From NCBI RefSeq assembly GCF_000315625.1, contig NW_005434627.1, positions 35,246 to 99,245 on the forward strand: a DNA stretch of 64,000 bases, written 5' to 3'. The position numbers and the translations under genes are program-made. Each line of letters starts with the position of its first letter. The stretch's first letter is position 1. The stretch comes from Guillardia theta CCMP2712 (lineage: Eukaryota > Cryptophyceae > Pyrenomonadales > Geminigeraceae). The notes beneath the pieces were generated by a model. That model was given only the letters and a program-made list of their open reading frames with translations. It searched no databases and had not been told where the DNA came from. Of this stretch, positions 22,301 to 32,985 are shown piece after piece.

Positions 22301-23109
22301 CCCCGAAAGTGCGAAATCTTCTAATTTCACAATTTCAATTTCTCCAACGCTTTTTGAACTTTTAGAGGAGTTGCACTTCGGTATGTTTCAGATAGTACGT
22401 TTCATTCGCAGGGCCCGAAAATTTGAAAAATATAAAATGAGTTTAACGAAAATCCAAATGGTAGTACTGTGTGTGAGACAGATATCATTATTTCCTATCA
22501 TCAAATTTTTGACTGATCAATTTTACATATGTAATTCTCAACATTGCTGCTATATTAGGAAATTTATTCTCCATTAGATACTAAATTTCTGTACCAATAG
22601 CTGTACCAGGGGGAATAGGTGATACCAGCCGAGGAGCCGGGGACGAGCCGCGGCGCCCGGGTTCGGGCTTTCCCCAGTTTCCTTCTTACCAGCAAGTAAA
22701 AAACAATTCTTTTTATTTTTTTTTAGAGATGAGTAAATTTGATTTTGTGTGCTGTCGAGTTTTCAGTATAAGTCCTTGTTCGGGCGGGGCCCGTCCGGTG
22801 ATGTAAGATTACAGTTACGAGCAGTTACGAGCTGCGTGCCCAGCGAAATGCGTGGCGGCGACGGAAAGCACTCGATGAGGTGGGAGGCTCCTTGTTTGTG
22901 ATCAGCTCTGCCACCATTTGTTCAATATCAGTTCATCTTGACATAGATTCCTGTTAAACTGGAAATCTATTCCAAACCTCCGCCTCCATCCTTCTTCTTC
23001 CCTACTCTCTCATGTTGCCAAGCCATGTGGCTCAACTTTGCGCTATCGAAGCAATACTAAAGCAGCTTCATCAACAGGCCTTTGATTCGTTCAATCTTGT
23101 TGATTCTTC
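22301..23109. other. AT-rich intergenic DNA, no gene seen
   Basis: A short GC patch at 22620-22680 (GAGGAGCCGGGGACGAGCCG) interrupts AT-rich sequence. The 3' part is presumably the promoter and first exon of the following gene. Confidence 0.35.
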
Positions 23110-24083
23110 TGGTGGATCAAGCTGGTGGTGCCATCCCCACAAGGTAGGTCCCCTGTGAGATTTTCCCCAGTGGTTGTTAGCACGACTCCAACCACGCCTC
23201 TTTCAATGTCATTCAGACAGTCATGGCATGGTTTCTCTTTTTCTTTTTGCAAACATTGTGCAAGGCTTACATACTGAATCATGATCATTTTCGTGTAGGG
23301 TGGTAGACGTTGACATCAGCAACGCCCATGGCGAAGTGGTGGACATTGACCTGGGTTCTGGAAAGCAAACCAACAAACCTGCCGACACTGGGTTGCCAAT
23401 AGGAGGCGAGGTTGTGGACTTGGGCTCAATTCTCTCTCTGCTTTTTGGAGGAGACATCTCAGTGCCTAGTGGAGGAAACGTCATAGAGGTGAACTTGGAT
23501 CAACCTCCAGTGCAGCATCCCGAGCCAGCCGAGAGTTTCATCATCTTTGGTATGCCACCAGAGATCAACGTTCGATCAAAATTTGATCAAGAAACTCAGG
23601 TGGATCCTCACGAGGTGCTCACGTCATACGCTCCATGAATGATATGGAAGAAGCTGGCCTTTCTCCCGAGATACCTTTTGATCCATTTTCCCCAAGGTAA
23701 CCACAAGTTTATCAAGTTGGTGCTGTCCTGTTGAGTTGCGAAATCAGGCGGCGATTCAGCGGCGATGCTCACTGGGTAGAGGGTAGAAAACGACCGATCT
23801 CGCCGAGGGACTTCGAAAAGAAAATGCAGGTTTTGGTTTTGATTTTGAGAAAAGTAATGTTTGCCGTCTCACGTGGGATTATGACAGAGTTCAAGGAAGG
23901 CTTTTGGATACACACCTGAAAAGGTGGACTATGATACAATTGCAGGGAAGCAGGTGTTGGAGAATCTTTTTTGATGGCTCGTATTCACTGTTTTGCCATG
24001 AAGGGTTGGAGAAGAAGTCAATCAAGTTCATCCGGAAGATACGATTTCCAGGAAAAAATGAAGGGCTCAGTGACAGCTACAGG
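23110..24083 (+). CDS. secreted-type protein of unknown function (both ends uncertain)
   Basis: An exon ending at 23144 encodes a signal-peptide-like core (RPLIRSILLILLVDQAGGAI). It splices in phase to 23299-23549, then 23600-23696, 23748-23829 and 23888-23953. Exon 23299-23549 contains imperfect internal repeats: GEVVDIDLGSG, GEVVDLGSILSLLFGG, GNVIEVNLDQPP. Later parts read FIIFGGSSRGAHVIRSMNDM, EAGLSPEIPFDPFSP, RRFSGDAHWVEGRKRPIS, and GYTPEKVDYDTIAGKQ. Introns are 50-154 nt. The first exon is not found: the signal exon has no in-frame ATG and probably begins at an acceptor near 23080. At the 3' end two splice paths are possible, one stopping near 24083 and another continuing to 24337 inside GC island 7. 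I recognise no family; the signal peptide suggests secretion or the endomembrane system. Confidence 0.5.
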
Positions 24084-24289
24084 ATCTGTCACATGATTGT
24101 GACAAAGGCAGGTCAGTATGTTCAATGCTCAATCCTTCAGGTCTTACAGGCTGTTTAGACAAAACGTATTCGAAATTGCGGAGTCCATGCGGCCCGTGCA
24201 CATGTGAGAGTGAAGCGACCGACAGCAATGCCTCTATTGCGAATCAAAGCTTTATTTCCGCGGTTCAATTTTCGGCACAGCGTATTCAT

Positions 24290-25050
24290 ATTGACTCGGC
24301 GGGAGTCGGAACCCGGTTGGCGTTGGCAAGTCAGTGATCAAGATATGACGGCGTTCAACACTTTGAAAGCTTGAAGCATCATGGGAAGGCCCGTCACTGT
24401 AGGCATAATCGGAATGAGCGGACGGTGCCACCGCCGGCTGACTCCCGCGGCTTCCCGGGGACTCAACCGTTCGGCGCCGGACTCGGCTTGAAATTCCGGC
24501 GCTGGCACACGGTGACAGCGGCCGCTGTGGCCACGCCGTCAAGAGCTTGAGCGACGCAGAAGCAAGCCCCAGGCGGCCGGGCCGGCCGATGCACCGTGCC
24601 GCCGCTCGGGTGACCGTCAGTGGTGCAGCCACGGTTCCACCGGCGCCGCGCCGGGCAGACGGAGAGTCTCTCCATTCCGTAATGCGGTCCGACGCCGTGG
24701 CACGGCGTCTCCCGCTGCCAGGCTGAGTCGGCCCATCATGGCACCGTCCGGTGGTGCCACCGGACCGCCGGGACTCCGGGAGGCCGATGACCCGGCGGAC
24801 GGTTGGCCGCGCGGCGGGCATGCCGCGCCACTGAGAGTCGGACAGCCTGTCAGTAGTCACTCACCGTACGGTAGTGACTCATTGCACTGACCGTTGGAAA
24901 TGTATGCCTGCAAGGAATCATGCGCGGCTCATCATTAAACTTCGGATGCTTATGATAAGTCACTGTAAAGCCAAGTTATCAGTACGGTATGTTTTCGCCG
25001 GGTGACAGTCACTTAGCCGGGAGTCGGTCTAGTTGTGAGTCACGGTCCTG
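24290..25050. repeat. GC-rich palindromic-word island 7
   Basis: GACTCGGCGGGAGTCGG, CCGGCCGATGCACCG, GGTGCCACCGGACCGCCGG words, tailing into AT-richer GTACGGTA and AAGTTATC words before the tRNA gene. Confidence 0.6.
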
Positions 25051-25094
25051 TTTGAATTGTGATATAGATACCAAATTGCATCCTGTGTCTCCAA

Positions 25095-25166
25095 GCGTTC
25101 GTAGTGTAGTGGTTAGCACATCAGCCTTCCAAGCTGGTGGCCCGGGTTCGAGTCCCGGCGATCGCA
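25095..25166 (+). tRNA. tRNA-Gly (anticodon TCC)
   Basis: Cloverleaf folds by eye. The acceptor is GCGTTCG with CGATCGC plus discriminator A, with one T-T mismatch at pair 4-69. The D arm includes TAGTGTAGTGGTTAGC (box A). The anticodon stem TCAGC/GCTGG encloses loop CTTCCAA, so the anticodon is TCC and decodes GGA/GGG glycine. The T arm is CCGGG-TTCGAGT-CCCGG (box B GGTTCGAGTCC). No intron. TTTTT at 25171 is a suitable Pol III terminator. It lies alone, directly after a GC island. Confidence 0.93.
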
Positions 25167-25170
25167 TACC

Positions 25171-25175
25171 TTTTT
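25171..25175 (+). terminator. Pol III T-run terminator of tRNA-Gly
   Basis: TTTTT beginning five bases after the tRNA 3' end. Confidence 0.7.
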
Positions 25176-26070
25176 GCTGTGCGTAATTGTGAAGTACCGG
25201 TACATTTGAGTCTCATGCCTGGTGGGGTGGTCTGTTTTCCTTTTTCCTTGCAAAGGCTGTGTCACATAGGACCTGCCTACTATAGGCAACTAGATATCGT
25301 CCTACAGGTCTCCATTAGAGCATGCGGACTGACTTTTTTTAACCCCTCTTTCCGACGTCCAATTGAGGGGTGAACCTAGACATCTGCAGTCCTAGCACCT
25401 CTATATTGTAGCTCCTTGCCTTTTAAGTCCTAGGATAATGTCTAGGAAATCCCTAGGGACGGTGAGCAAGATAGGAGCCTATGAGGGGGGAATATCGGTA
25501 TGACCGAATCGTAGGTGAGCGAGTCTATGGGGTCATAGAAAAGGGCCTTAGCCTTGTTTTGATAGGAAATCGGTCCTAGGAGCATACGGATTGCGTCAAG
25601 GCGACCTATGAAGGGGCTGAGGAACGATACGAGCTGATAGGACCTGGTGCAAGGGGAGATTGGAGGGAAGTGATACCACTACGTCCTCCGTGGGAAGAGG
25701 AAGGAGGCACGAGGGAGTGAGGGAGAGAGGGAGGGAGGGAGGGAGAGAGGGAGAAAGGGAGAGAAAAACAAAGAGGGGGAGAGAGCGAGGGAGCGAGGGA
25801 GCGAGGAGGAATACCAGTCAAAGAAGAGTTCTTTGAGATTCTTCGAGGTTGTTTGTTATCAGCCTGATACAACTTCATATGCACATTGCCCCAGTTGATT
25901 TTTTTTCGATCATTTATTGAGTGAGGATCTTCGAATACGTGATTGGCACCCAAAGGCATTGATTTTCTCAATTTTTTTACGAGCTCACATCATATTTGAG
26001 ATTGCACACGATCACATTGAGACTAACTGGATTCAACTGGTACTTCTGTAAATCTGCAGCATAGCATCCA
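25176..26070. other. intergenic, no gene seen
   Basis: 25370-25600 is unusually rich in CTAGG/CCTAG words (TCCTAGGATAATGTCTAGGA). 25690-25810 is a purine GAGGGA/GCGAGG tract. No protein or RNA gene was recognised. Confidence 0.4.
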
Positions 26071-26907
26071 ATGTCTGTGAAGAAAATGACGGATGAATGT
26101 CACTCGAAACAGCATCAAGCATTTGCTGTGCGAAAGCCTACCTTTGTACGTCACACAGACAACCGCTTCATCAATTTTATGTCAATCCCTTCCGAAGGAA
26201 TGCAATCAAATCAGGATTGGATACAACATCATGATCGGAAGAAAGGACATGTCAGCTCTAAAATCGTTGTTCCAGATATGCTCGAAAGTGCTCGAAAGGA
26301 TATCAACTTTATGAGGGAGCTAAAGATCGCGGAACAGCGTGCTCGTATACATGCGAATTTCCATGTTGAGCTCAACAGAATTACTAAAGAATTGGAGAGA
26401 GAAAGAGATATGCAACTTCAAGCACTAGAATGCCATCCCGATTCAAGCTCGTTACTTCTGTCCGCGTTACATTCCACATACATTCCAGAAAGCACAAACC
26501 AATACATTCAAAGTCAATCTGTTGCTAAATATCCAACACAAGTTCCAATTTGGGGTCCGACAGTCTCCACTTTTTTTTCCAGGGAAGGATGTACTGATCA
26601 AGACGAACCAGAGTTGATGAGGACAAGTCAGGTTTTGAAAAAGCCTTCCTTCAATCCAGGATCACAGGTCAAGCTGCCATCGTTGCCCGAATTTGTGACA
26701 GCTGCGGTGAACGTGAACATGCAAGCTTCCAACACGTCTAAATTGTGCCAAATTGCATCCAGACAAGACACAGAGGGCGCGAAGGTTAAGGATGATCGCA
26801 GTGCAATAATCGCTTCTGCATTGGCTAGATTGAAAAGCTTAGAATTTAAGTTTTGCTCCAGGATGAAACCAAAGAAGGTATCTGGGAAGAAGTGCATGAG
26901 GAAATGA
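26071..26907 (+). CDS. hypothetical protein, single exon, 278 aa
   Basis: Intact ATG-to-TGA frame with normal, non-repetitive composition. Residues about 75-115 (MLESARKDINFMRELKIAEQ onward, HVELNRITKELERERDMQLQ) predict a coiled-coil helix. The C-terminus is basic and Ser/Lys rich (KFCSRMKPKKVSGKKCMRK). No signal peptide, TM segment or catalytic motif. Family not recognised. Lack of introns is uncommon in this window. A TATA-like AT stretch precedes the start. Cytoskeletal or centrosome-type roles are conceivable from the coil, but nothing specific supports them. Confidence 0.6.
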   Translation: MSVKKMTDECHSKQHQAFAVRKPTFVRHTDNRFINFMSIPSEGMQSNQDWIQHHDRKKGHVSSKIVVPDMLESARKDINFMRELKIAEQRARIHANFHVELNRITKELERERDMQLQALECHPDSSSLLLSALHSTYIPESTNQYIQSQSVAKYPTQVPIWGPTVSTFFSREGCTDQDEPELMRTSQVLKKPSFNPGSQVKLPSLPEFVTAAVNVNMQASNTSKLCQIASRQDTEGAKVKDDRSAIIASALARLKSLEFKFCSRMKPKKVSGKKCMRK

Positions 26908-27007
26908 AATGAGGAACGGATATCACAGACGTCAAAGTTGGAACTGTGTCACAATGCGCTGTTCATTTCAAATCCGCAAATTGTTTAACTGTTGCATAAA
27001 CAAACAT

Positions 27008-27892
27008 CTACTGGTTCTCGACCCAGCTGGAGTAGTTGGGGACATAGGAAGGAGGGCCCTCCCAGTACCTATATTATTCGTTAGAATTTTGACAGGATTT
27101 CTACACCAGATCACGAAATCTTACCAGTCATAGCCACGGGCAGCACGGTTGTTGTCAAACTCGCCCTCACCAACTCCGGCGGTGCCGTACCTTCAACAAT
27201 CAAATTAAAATTCCATCTCCGATCAACAAAATGTTCACCATCCAAAGTTCCTGTGGAACACCCAGTCGGAGGGCTTGTAGGACAGCATCTGGCTGTTAGC
27301 CATAGGCTGTAAAACCAGACATCACAACGAATAAGTACGCAACGGTTGATCTCTAGAATGTACGATATGGATATGGGCTAGTTATTCATGACAAGTAGAG
27401 CATAAGTGATCATTGCACTGAATAAAAATAACAAAGTCTTCTTGGAATATCATTCACGGCAATGCAAGCAGTAGGGATATGCATAAATCGATGAAATCAG
27501 ATTGATATACAAGATCAATATCTCAACCAAAAGAATATCTGGAACAGAAGTAATAATTTCTCTATCCATTGAATGCACACCCAGGAAAGGACTGCTGACG
27601 ACAGTTCTAAACGCTTTGACATATTCTGGAGGAGGAGAGCTAAAACAGTGTATACGCACATCTTACAAGCAATACAGGCAGCAAAACGTTAAAAGGTGAC
27701 ACACACTACGATCTGAACAGGCGTTTGATTTCACAGATCCAGCACATATGCACTATAAGAAGAAGAACAGAAACAGACCAACACAACATGAGAGCTGCAC
27801 TAAGAGCAACGAGGAAGGAATGCAAAGAAGTTGAGCAGGAGCTGCAGTATGTCATGAAGACTTACCACGATTCCGAAAGACTGTGCGAGCAT
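27008..27892 (-). CDS. signal-peptide protein with aromatic C-terminal region, unknown function
   Basis: The three last exons are secure by phase: 27306-27239, 27190-27125 and 27068-27008. They encode PMANSQMLSYKPSDWVFHRN, FGWYGTAGVGEGEFDNNRAA, RGYDWYWEGPPSYVPNYSSW, VENQ and stop. An upstream exon around 27638-27580 (SPPPEYVKAFRTVVSSPFLG) can join in phase 0. The likely first exon 27892-27866 (MLAQSFGIV, GTAAGT donor) joins 27841 onward (LLLNFFAFLP), forming a signal-peptide-like start. The link between those two blocks is unresolved. The plus strand over 27725-27955 is also open, so strand choice for the first exon is uncertain. The Trp/Tyr-rich tail looks conserved, perhaps a small organelle or membrane-complex protein; I do not recognise it. 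Confidence 0.5.
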
Positions 27893-27939
27893 AGCAAACG
27901 ATACTCCTTGGACGAAGGGCCAGGCTTTGAAGAGGCACG

Positions 27940-28159
27940 CCCCCACCCCCTGTGACATCCACCCCTTTCCAGCTAGTTAACGATGGGGGTAGGTGTCTAC
28001 TCTGTGTGGTTGCGCTTTAACCATTCTTCAGGGGTGGGGTTGGTCAAAAGGTGGGTATGACCCTGACTTAACATTATCGAAAGAAGGGGTGGGTGTGTAA
28101 CCCGTGTTCTGCCAAGGCTCGTGGTGGAAGTTGAGCTAGAAGGGTGGGTCAATGGAGTT
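27940..28159. other. strand-biased C/G-rich tract beside island 8
   Basis: CCCCCACCCCCTG, then GGGGGTAGG, GGGGTGGGG, GGGGTGGGTG. Same tract class as those beside islands 4 and 5. Confidence 0.45.
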
Positions 28160-29080
28160 GGAAAGCAGGGTAGGGTGCAAAAGAACCGTGACTCGGACGG
28201 CTGAGAGTACGGTAGTAGAGGACGGCCGCCCCATTCAATTCCGGCGCGGCCCGCCGGCGGGCCGCCGGCGGGCCGGCCCGGTGACTCGGGAAGCCGGACT
28301 GGGCCCGCGACCGGGCCGGCGTACTGTCGGACGGTCCGGTACACTGCCGTGTGACCGTGACGCCGCCCCCCCCCCGGGCCGCGCTGCCAGGCCGGCTGGG
28401 CCCGACGGTCGGACACGGTACTCAGGGGCCGGCCCGGGTCCGACTCGGCGAGCCTGACCGTCGCCGTGCCACCGTTCAGTGCCCCGGCGGCCGGCCCAGT
28501 CACACGGACCGTACTCAGTCACTCAGTACACGGTGCACCGTGACGGTCACGGACCGGACGGTCACGGACCGCCGGACGGTCACGGACCGTGCCGCGCGGC
28601 TTCACTGAGCAGCCCGCCGCAGTAACGGTTACGGTGAGCGGCCCGCCGCCGTCACCGTGAGGCCCGGTGAGTAATCAGTGATGAGCCTCCGAGTACTAGT
28701 CACAGTACCGCCGGTACCCGGCCCGGCGGGGCCCCGGCGGGCTGCGGTATCCGATCGCCGGGATCGGCCCCTCGTCGGATTCCGAACGGTTCCCCGAAAG
28801 GCTCCGATGCGGAGGCTCTGGCCGCGGGAGGCAGGCCCGGCCCGACCGACAAGCCTGAGTCACTCACAGTCAGTCACACTGCGATGAATTTGGCACAGTG
28901 ACGGTGAGTCTTCGTTACTCAAAGTTAAGTTAAAAATCAGGACGAGGGTCACTGAGTCAGTAGTTTACTCAAAGTTAAGTGAAAGTGAGTAGCCGCCCGG
29001 ATTCTACCGTTACTACCCGGCTGACCTTGACGACTCGCCCCACGGTCGACCATCCCGGGGATACTACCCCCTCCGACCGT
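28160..29080. repeat. GC-rich palindromic-word island 8
   Basis: The densest example. 28490-28610 repeats GACGGTCACGGACCG-type words; 28240-28270 is GCCGGCGGGCCGCCGGCGGG. It contains the AT edge word ACTCAAAGTTAAGT twice (28917 and 28967 regions). No coding evidence. Confidence 0.65.
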
Positions 29081-30076
29081 ACTGGAGGGCTCATCGGGCC
29101 AATGAACCCCTCCTTTTGACCTCCGATACTACCCCAACAAGGATGCTCAATGATGGTAAGAACAGTGACACAGGGTAGGGTTCACTGCCGGGACAAGAGG
29201 GGTGGGAGGTACTTGAGGCAAGGCTCCGACTGAAACTGATAATAATGAGACCAGAAATGGCGACTTGCCCGCACGATGTCAGGAGGAGGCGACTCAGATG
29301 TAGCAGAGAAGGCTCTAAGATAGAGAGATAAAGGTTGAGGTTGAGGATGAGGATAGAAACGAACATGAGCCATTCTAACTGAAAGCTTCAAGCTTGCTGA
29401 GGCAGTGAGTTGAAGTAGCGTCACAACAGATTCTCAAAGGATGATCAAACCCGAATCATCAGTGAACGAGAAGTACCGATGAGAGGTAGATGGATACACC
29501 AATGCACAGCTGCAGGAGAGAATATGCGGCAGTAGGGGCAGCAGAAACGCTGAATCTGCAAGTCAGGAACAAAGAAATAAGAGCAACTCTAACGAAGACA
29601 GAGAAAGATCAAATTATTCAGTGAGGTTACGGAGTCCCTCAGAAAGTTTTCAGCGGGACATTTGAAAAAGAGGTATGATGATAACAAGGTGATTAACCAA
29701 TCAGTGAAAGCATACAGCAAGTTGCTATTCCGAAGCAAGCAGCAGCCTCTATAGAGTTCGAATGTCAAGAAATGGACTGTTGTGTTTGTTCTCGCGTGCA
29801 CAGATATGTGACAGATATGTGATGTATTTTTGACATAAAATAGCTACAGAATCCTGACAAAAGGCTCAACTGAGAAGTTTGAGATGTGGAGTTTTCAAAG
29901 CTCATTGAAACTTTTGATTCTGAGAAATTTCACAGGATCTCGAGTTTGGAAGAAAATGAATGTTAGGTCACTCTGATCAATCCAGACGCGAACAGTGGGA
30001 ACATAACAGCTCTTAACAGGGATCTGAGAGGTCAAAGGGGATCTTTTAAGTCGCTTGTCATGATGTTCTGAACAGG
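29081..30076. other. no supported gene; possible 5' region of the coiled-coil gene
   Basis: Mixed composition. Short exon-like stretches near 29460-29590 could be 5' exons of the following gene, but no ATG/donor/acceptor chain could be closed. Confidence 0.3.
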
Positions 30077-31516
30077 TTGAAAACCGAAACCATGAATTCC
30101 CCTCAAATGGCCAATCTCATGAGCAAAACTGCTGCAGCTGCAGAGGAATTCAAACGTTTGCTGGCTGCCGAACAGCAGTGGGCAGAGGAGAGAGCGCATT
30201 TTCAAAGTGAGATCATCAAGAAAGACCAGGAGATTGAGAAGCAAATTGCAAAGATCAAACGTTTTGAGGAGAGTCGAGCAGTGGAGATGCAGGCGTTGAG
30301 GAAAGAAAGAGAGGAGTCCAACCGTGATAAAGAAGCTGCATCGACAAGGATCACTGCATTGCTGCGAGAGCTTGACCTGAAGGCGCAGAGTGAGGTCGGG
30401 TTGAGATCGCTTCATGGTTGTCGTCCCTGATCTTGTGCTGTGCTTGCAGGCTCGATTCAACTTGGAGAAGAAGAGCTGGGCTGAGAGGATAGAGAGGCTG
30501 GAGAAGATAAAGGAAAATGCTCGAGAGGATGCAGAGAGTGCCGGTCAAGAGGTAGCTAGGTTGCAGAAGGCTTATCAAGAGTTGTTCAGCAAGAGCAGGT
30601 GATGTAAGACGGCTGGGCAGCCTTGCACGTGAACAAATGATCTCAGGTTGGAGAAAGAGCAGCTGTCAAGGCAGATTCAAGTCCTGGAGGACGACAACAC
30701 AGACATGAGAGAGAAGATCGAGACGCTGCAGGAGCAGCAAAAGGCTTCCTCCGCACAGATAGAGGCCCTGGACGCTGCCATCTCCGAGGCTCGGCGGGCC
30801 ATCAACCACCTCAACAGCGAGAAGAGCGAACTGTCGCAGCAGATGGAGTCGATGGAGCATGAGATAGGAGATGTGCTGCAGCAGCTCCACACGGCTCAGA
30901 ATGCCCTTGAAGCAGAGAAGGAGGCTCATATCGCAGCCCTGGAGATTGAGCGGAGTGAACGACAACGGCAACAAGTGCGTGGGGGCCTGTAACATTTGTG
31001 CTCTTACAAGCTCACGTCTTGTTGTTCTCTTACAAGCTCACGTCTTGTTGTTCTCTTACATGCTCACGTCTTGTTGTGCTGTTACATGCTCACGTCTTGT
31101 TGAAGGAATTCTTTGGGCAAGCGTTGGCAGAGGCTGAAGGGGAATCAAGAAGTGCGCACAGTCAGGTGAATTGATCTACGAGTGAATGAGGGTGTTCAAC
31201 GTGTTCCAGGTCCATGCTATGAAGCTCAAGATTGTTCAGTTCGAACGAGAAACGAAGCGCTTGAAGGCAAGGGAGACGCTTCAAGGACCTCGCTGATGCT
31301 CTCGGCGCAGGACGAGAAGTCTTTCTTGCAGCAGAAGATCTCAAACCTTGAGGAGGCGATCGCTCAAGAACGAGCAGAATGGGAGCAGGTGACATCTTGA
31401 CCGGTGTGTATTTGAATGCCCTCGTGATAGGTTGGCAGACATATCAGCAAATGACGGAGGCGATCGCTCGGAAAGAAATGGAGCAGGATGCAGCTGCAGG
31501 TATCCACCCTGAAAGT

Positions 31517-31575
<59 letters not shown>

Positions 31576-32855
31576 CTTGCCTGCCTGCCTGCCTGCTTGC
31601 CTGCCTGCTTGCCTGCCTGCTTGCCTGCCTGCCTCTTCCCCCCCTCCCCGCCTGCCCGCCCGCCCGCCCTCCCTCCCTCCTTCCCTCCCTCTACCTCACA
31701 CCCTCCCTCTACCTCACACACACACACGCACACACACACAAACACTTTCTCATTCTCCCTCCCCCCCTCCCTCCCTCTCCCTCTCTCTCCCTTGCCATCT
31801 CTTCCTCTGATATCAGTGTAGCACACTTGGAAGTGATGCTCCGAAGCGTGGGGGGGATCTCCAAGAGCGGGATGGTACATGGCCTGCTTGCCGTTGCCTC
31901 CCGATGATCCTTCTTCCCTGGCAGGACGTCGGCATGTCCACTGTAGGACTGTCCAAGACAGGTAGCGCTGCTGCGACCTCTCCATGTGCCGCACTGAACG
32001 TGCTGGAAGCCGACTTGTCAACAGAAGCGAATGCACTGAGGTCAATGAAGGTAGGGAGACAAGGAGAGGACAGCCGAAGGCTGACGCGCTTGTTCCATTC
32101 AGGTGCACAACCTCAACGACTCGGGGTGACTGAGCTCAAGTCAGTGCTGTGGGATCACAACATGGCAGGAGAGTGATCGAGCAGGATAGCGCGGTGGAGA
32201 GCTCGACGTTTCCTTCCCACTCTCCCGTGGTGCTTCTCGTCATTCACCTGCCTTCGTGCTAACCCGCTCGTGTCAGGGAGCGTTGACCCCACAAGAGCAC
32301 GACTGGGACGCAGGTGCAGGTGCCGGGGGAAGTGCTGGGCTGACGGAGGGGTTTGACAAGCAGAAGGCGAGGAGATGCCAAGGTCTCGCCCTCCCTCGCT
32401 GTCGAAACGTCAGAGCAGCTCGCCGATATCTGGCGAGAGGTCGCTGGAGCTTCAGTGCCTCCTCCTGCCCTGACTCCCGCTCCCTGCAGATCCAAGTCAA
32501 AGACACCCGACATGCTTCCAAGGTCCTGCCGAGCACCTCCCTCGCACTCCTTACTGAGCTGCTGATGTAGGTACATGCAGGACCAGAAGCGACCAGACAC
32601 AGGAACGACGACGGGCGAGGTTGCGGAGCAGCCTGAGCATGCGGCAGAAAGCTGATGATGTTTGCAGGTGACGCAGTTTTGGAATGTCGGGCTGCGAGCG
32701 GATTTCTATGGGGTGAGGGGGAGAAGCTTGCTTGACATGTTGTGACGAGACGCCGCAGGTACGAGACCCGGTCGCTGACGCCAAGTCGGAGTCTGAGGAT
32801 CGGCACCTCCTCCGCCCCGGACGTGAAGTCTAGAGCTGAACTAGACGGTCAGTGA
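30077..32855 (+). CDS. large coiled-coil protein (internal exon chain only partly resolved)
   Basis: Exons join in phase at least through the first third. The first starts at ATG 30077 or 30092 (MNSPQMANLMSKTAAAAEEF) and runs to QSE at about 30393. The second is ARFNLEKKSWAERIERLEKI to SKSR (to about 30600). The third begins LEKEQLSRQIQVLEDDNTDM and reaches about 30975. The fourth is EFFGQALAEAEGESRSAHSQ. Later pieces include DEKSFLQQKISNLEEAIAQE and TYQQMTEAIARKEME, then DVGMSTVGLSKTGSAAATSP, LADIWREVAGAS, QIQVKDTRHASK and VTQFWNVGLRADFYG. Heptad-like Leu/Ala/Glu spacing is continuous over about 300 residues. No motor or catalytic domain is visible, so a structural role is the most one can infer. 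The stop is probably near 32853. Introns carry a 26-bp tandem repeat and a (TGCC)n microsatellite. It converges with the p47 gene. Confidence 0.6.
31001..31104 (+). repeat. 26-bp tandem repeat, four copies
   Basis: Unit CTTACAAGCTCACGTCTTGT plus TGTTCT, with small variants in copies 3 and 4, inside an intron of the coiled-coil gene. Confidence 0.9.
31517..31640 (+). repeat. (TGCC)n microsatellite
   Basis: About 30 TGCC/TGCT units followed by CCCGCC and CCCTCC runs and an (AC)n stretch to about 31745. Lies between coding exons of the coiled-coil gene. Confidence 0.95.
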
Positions 32856-32985
32856 CGCTGTGGCAGGGACCCCCCTCAACATGAAGGACGCACGCGACGC
32901 TAAGAAGGCCTGGTATTAACAAGCTACACATGCTGCACCAGCTCCAGCTGAGCTCCTCAGCGCTCTTGTTTCTCCTTGCAAATAT

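Noticed and set aside
23110-24083. Pentapeptide-type repeat protein identity for the secreted orphan
   Set aside because: The GEVVD-like repeats are too few and irregular to assign a family.
27725-27955. Plus-strand helical frame (MRAALRATRKECKEVEQELQ)
   Set aside because: Not fully excluded, but the minus strand has a GTAAGT donor, a signal-peptide-like product and in-phase downstream exons.
31341-32108. 255-aa minus-strand frame across the TGCC repeat
   Set aside because: Antisense of the coiled-coil gene, dominated by AGKQ repeats from the microsatellite.
30077-32855. Myosin or kinesin tail identity for the coiled-coil gene
   Set aside because: Heptad-rich sequence alone resembles many proteins; no motor domain is nearby on the same strand.
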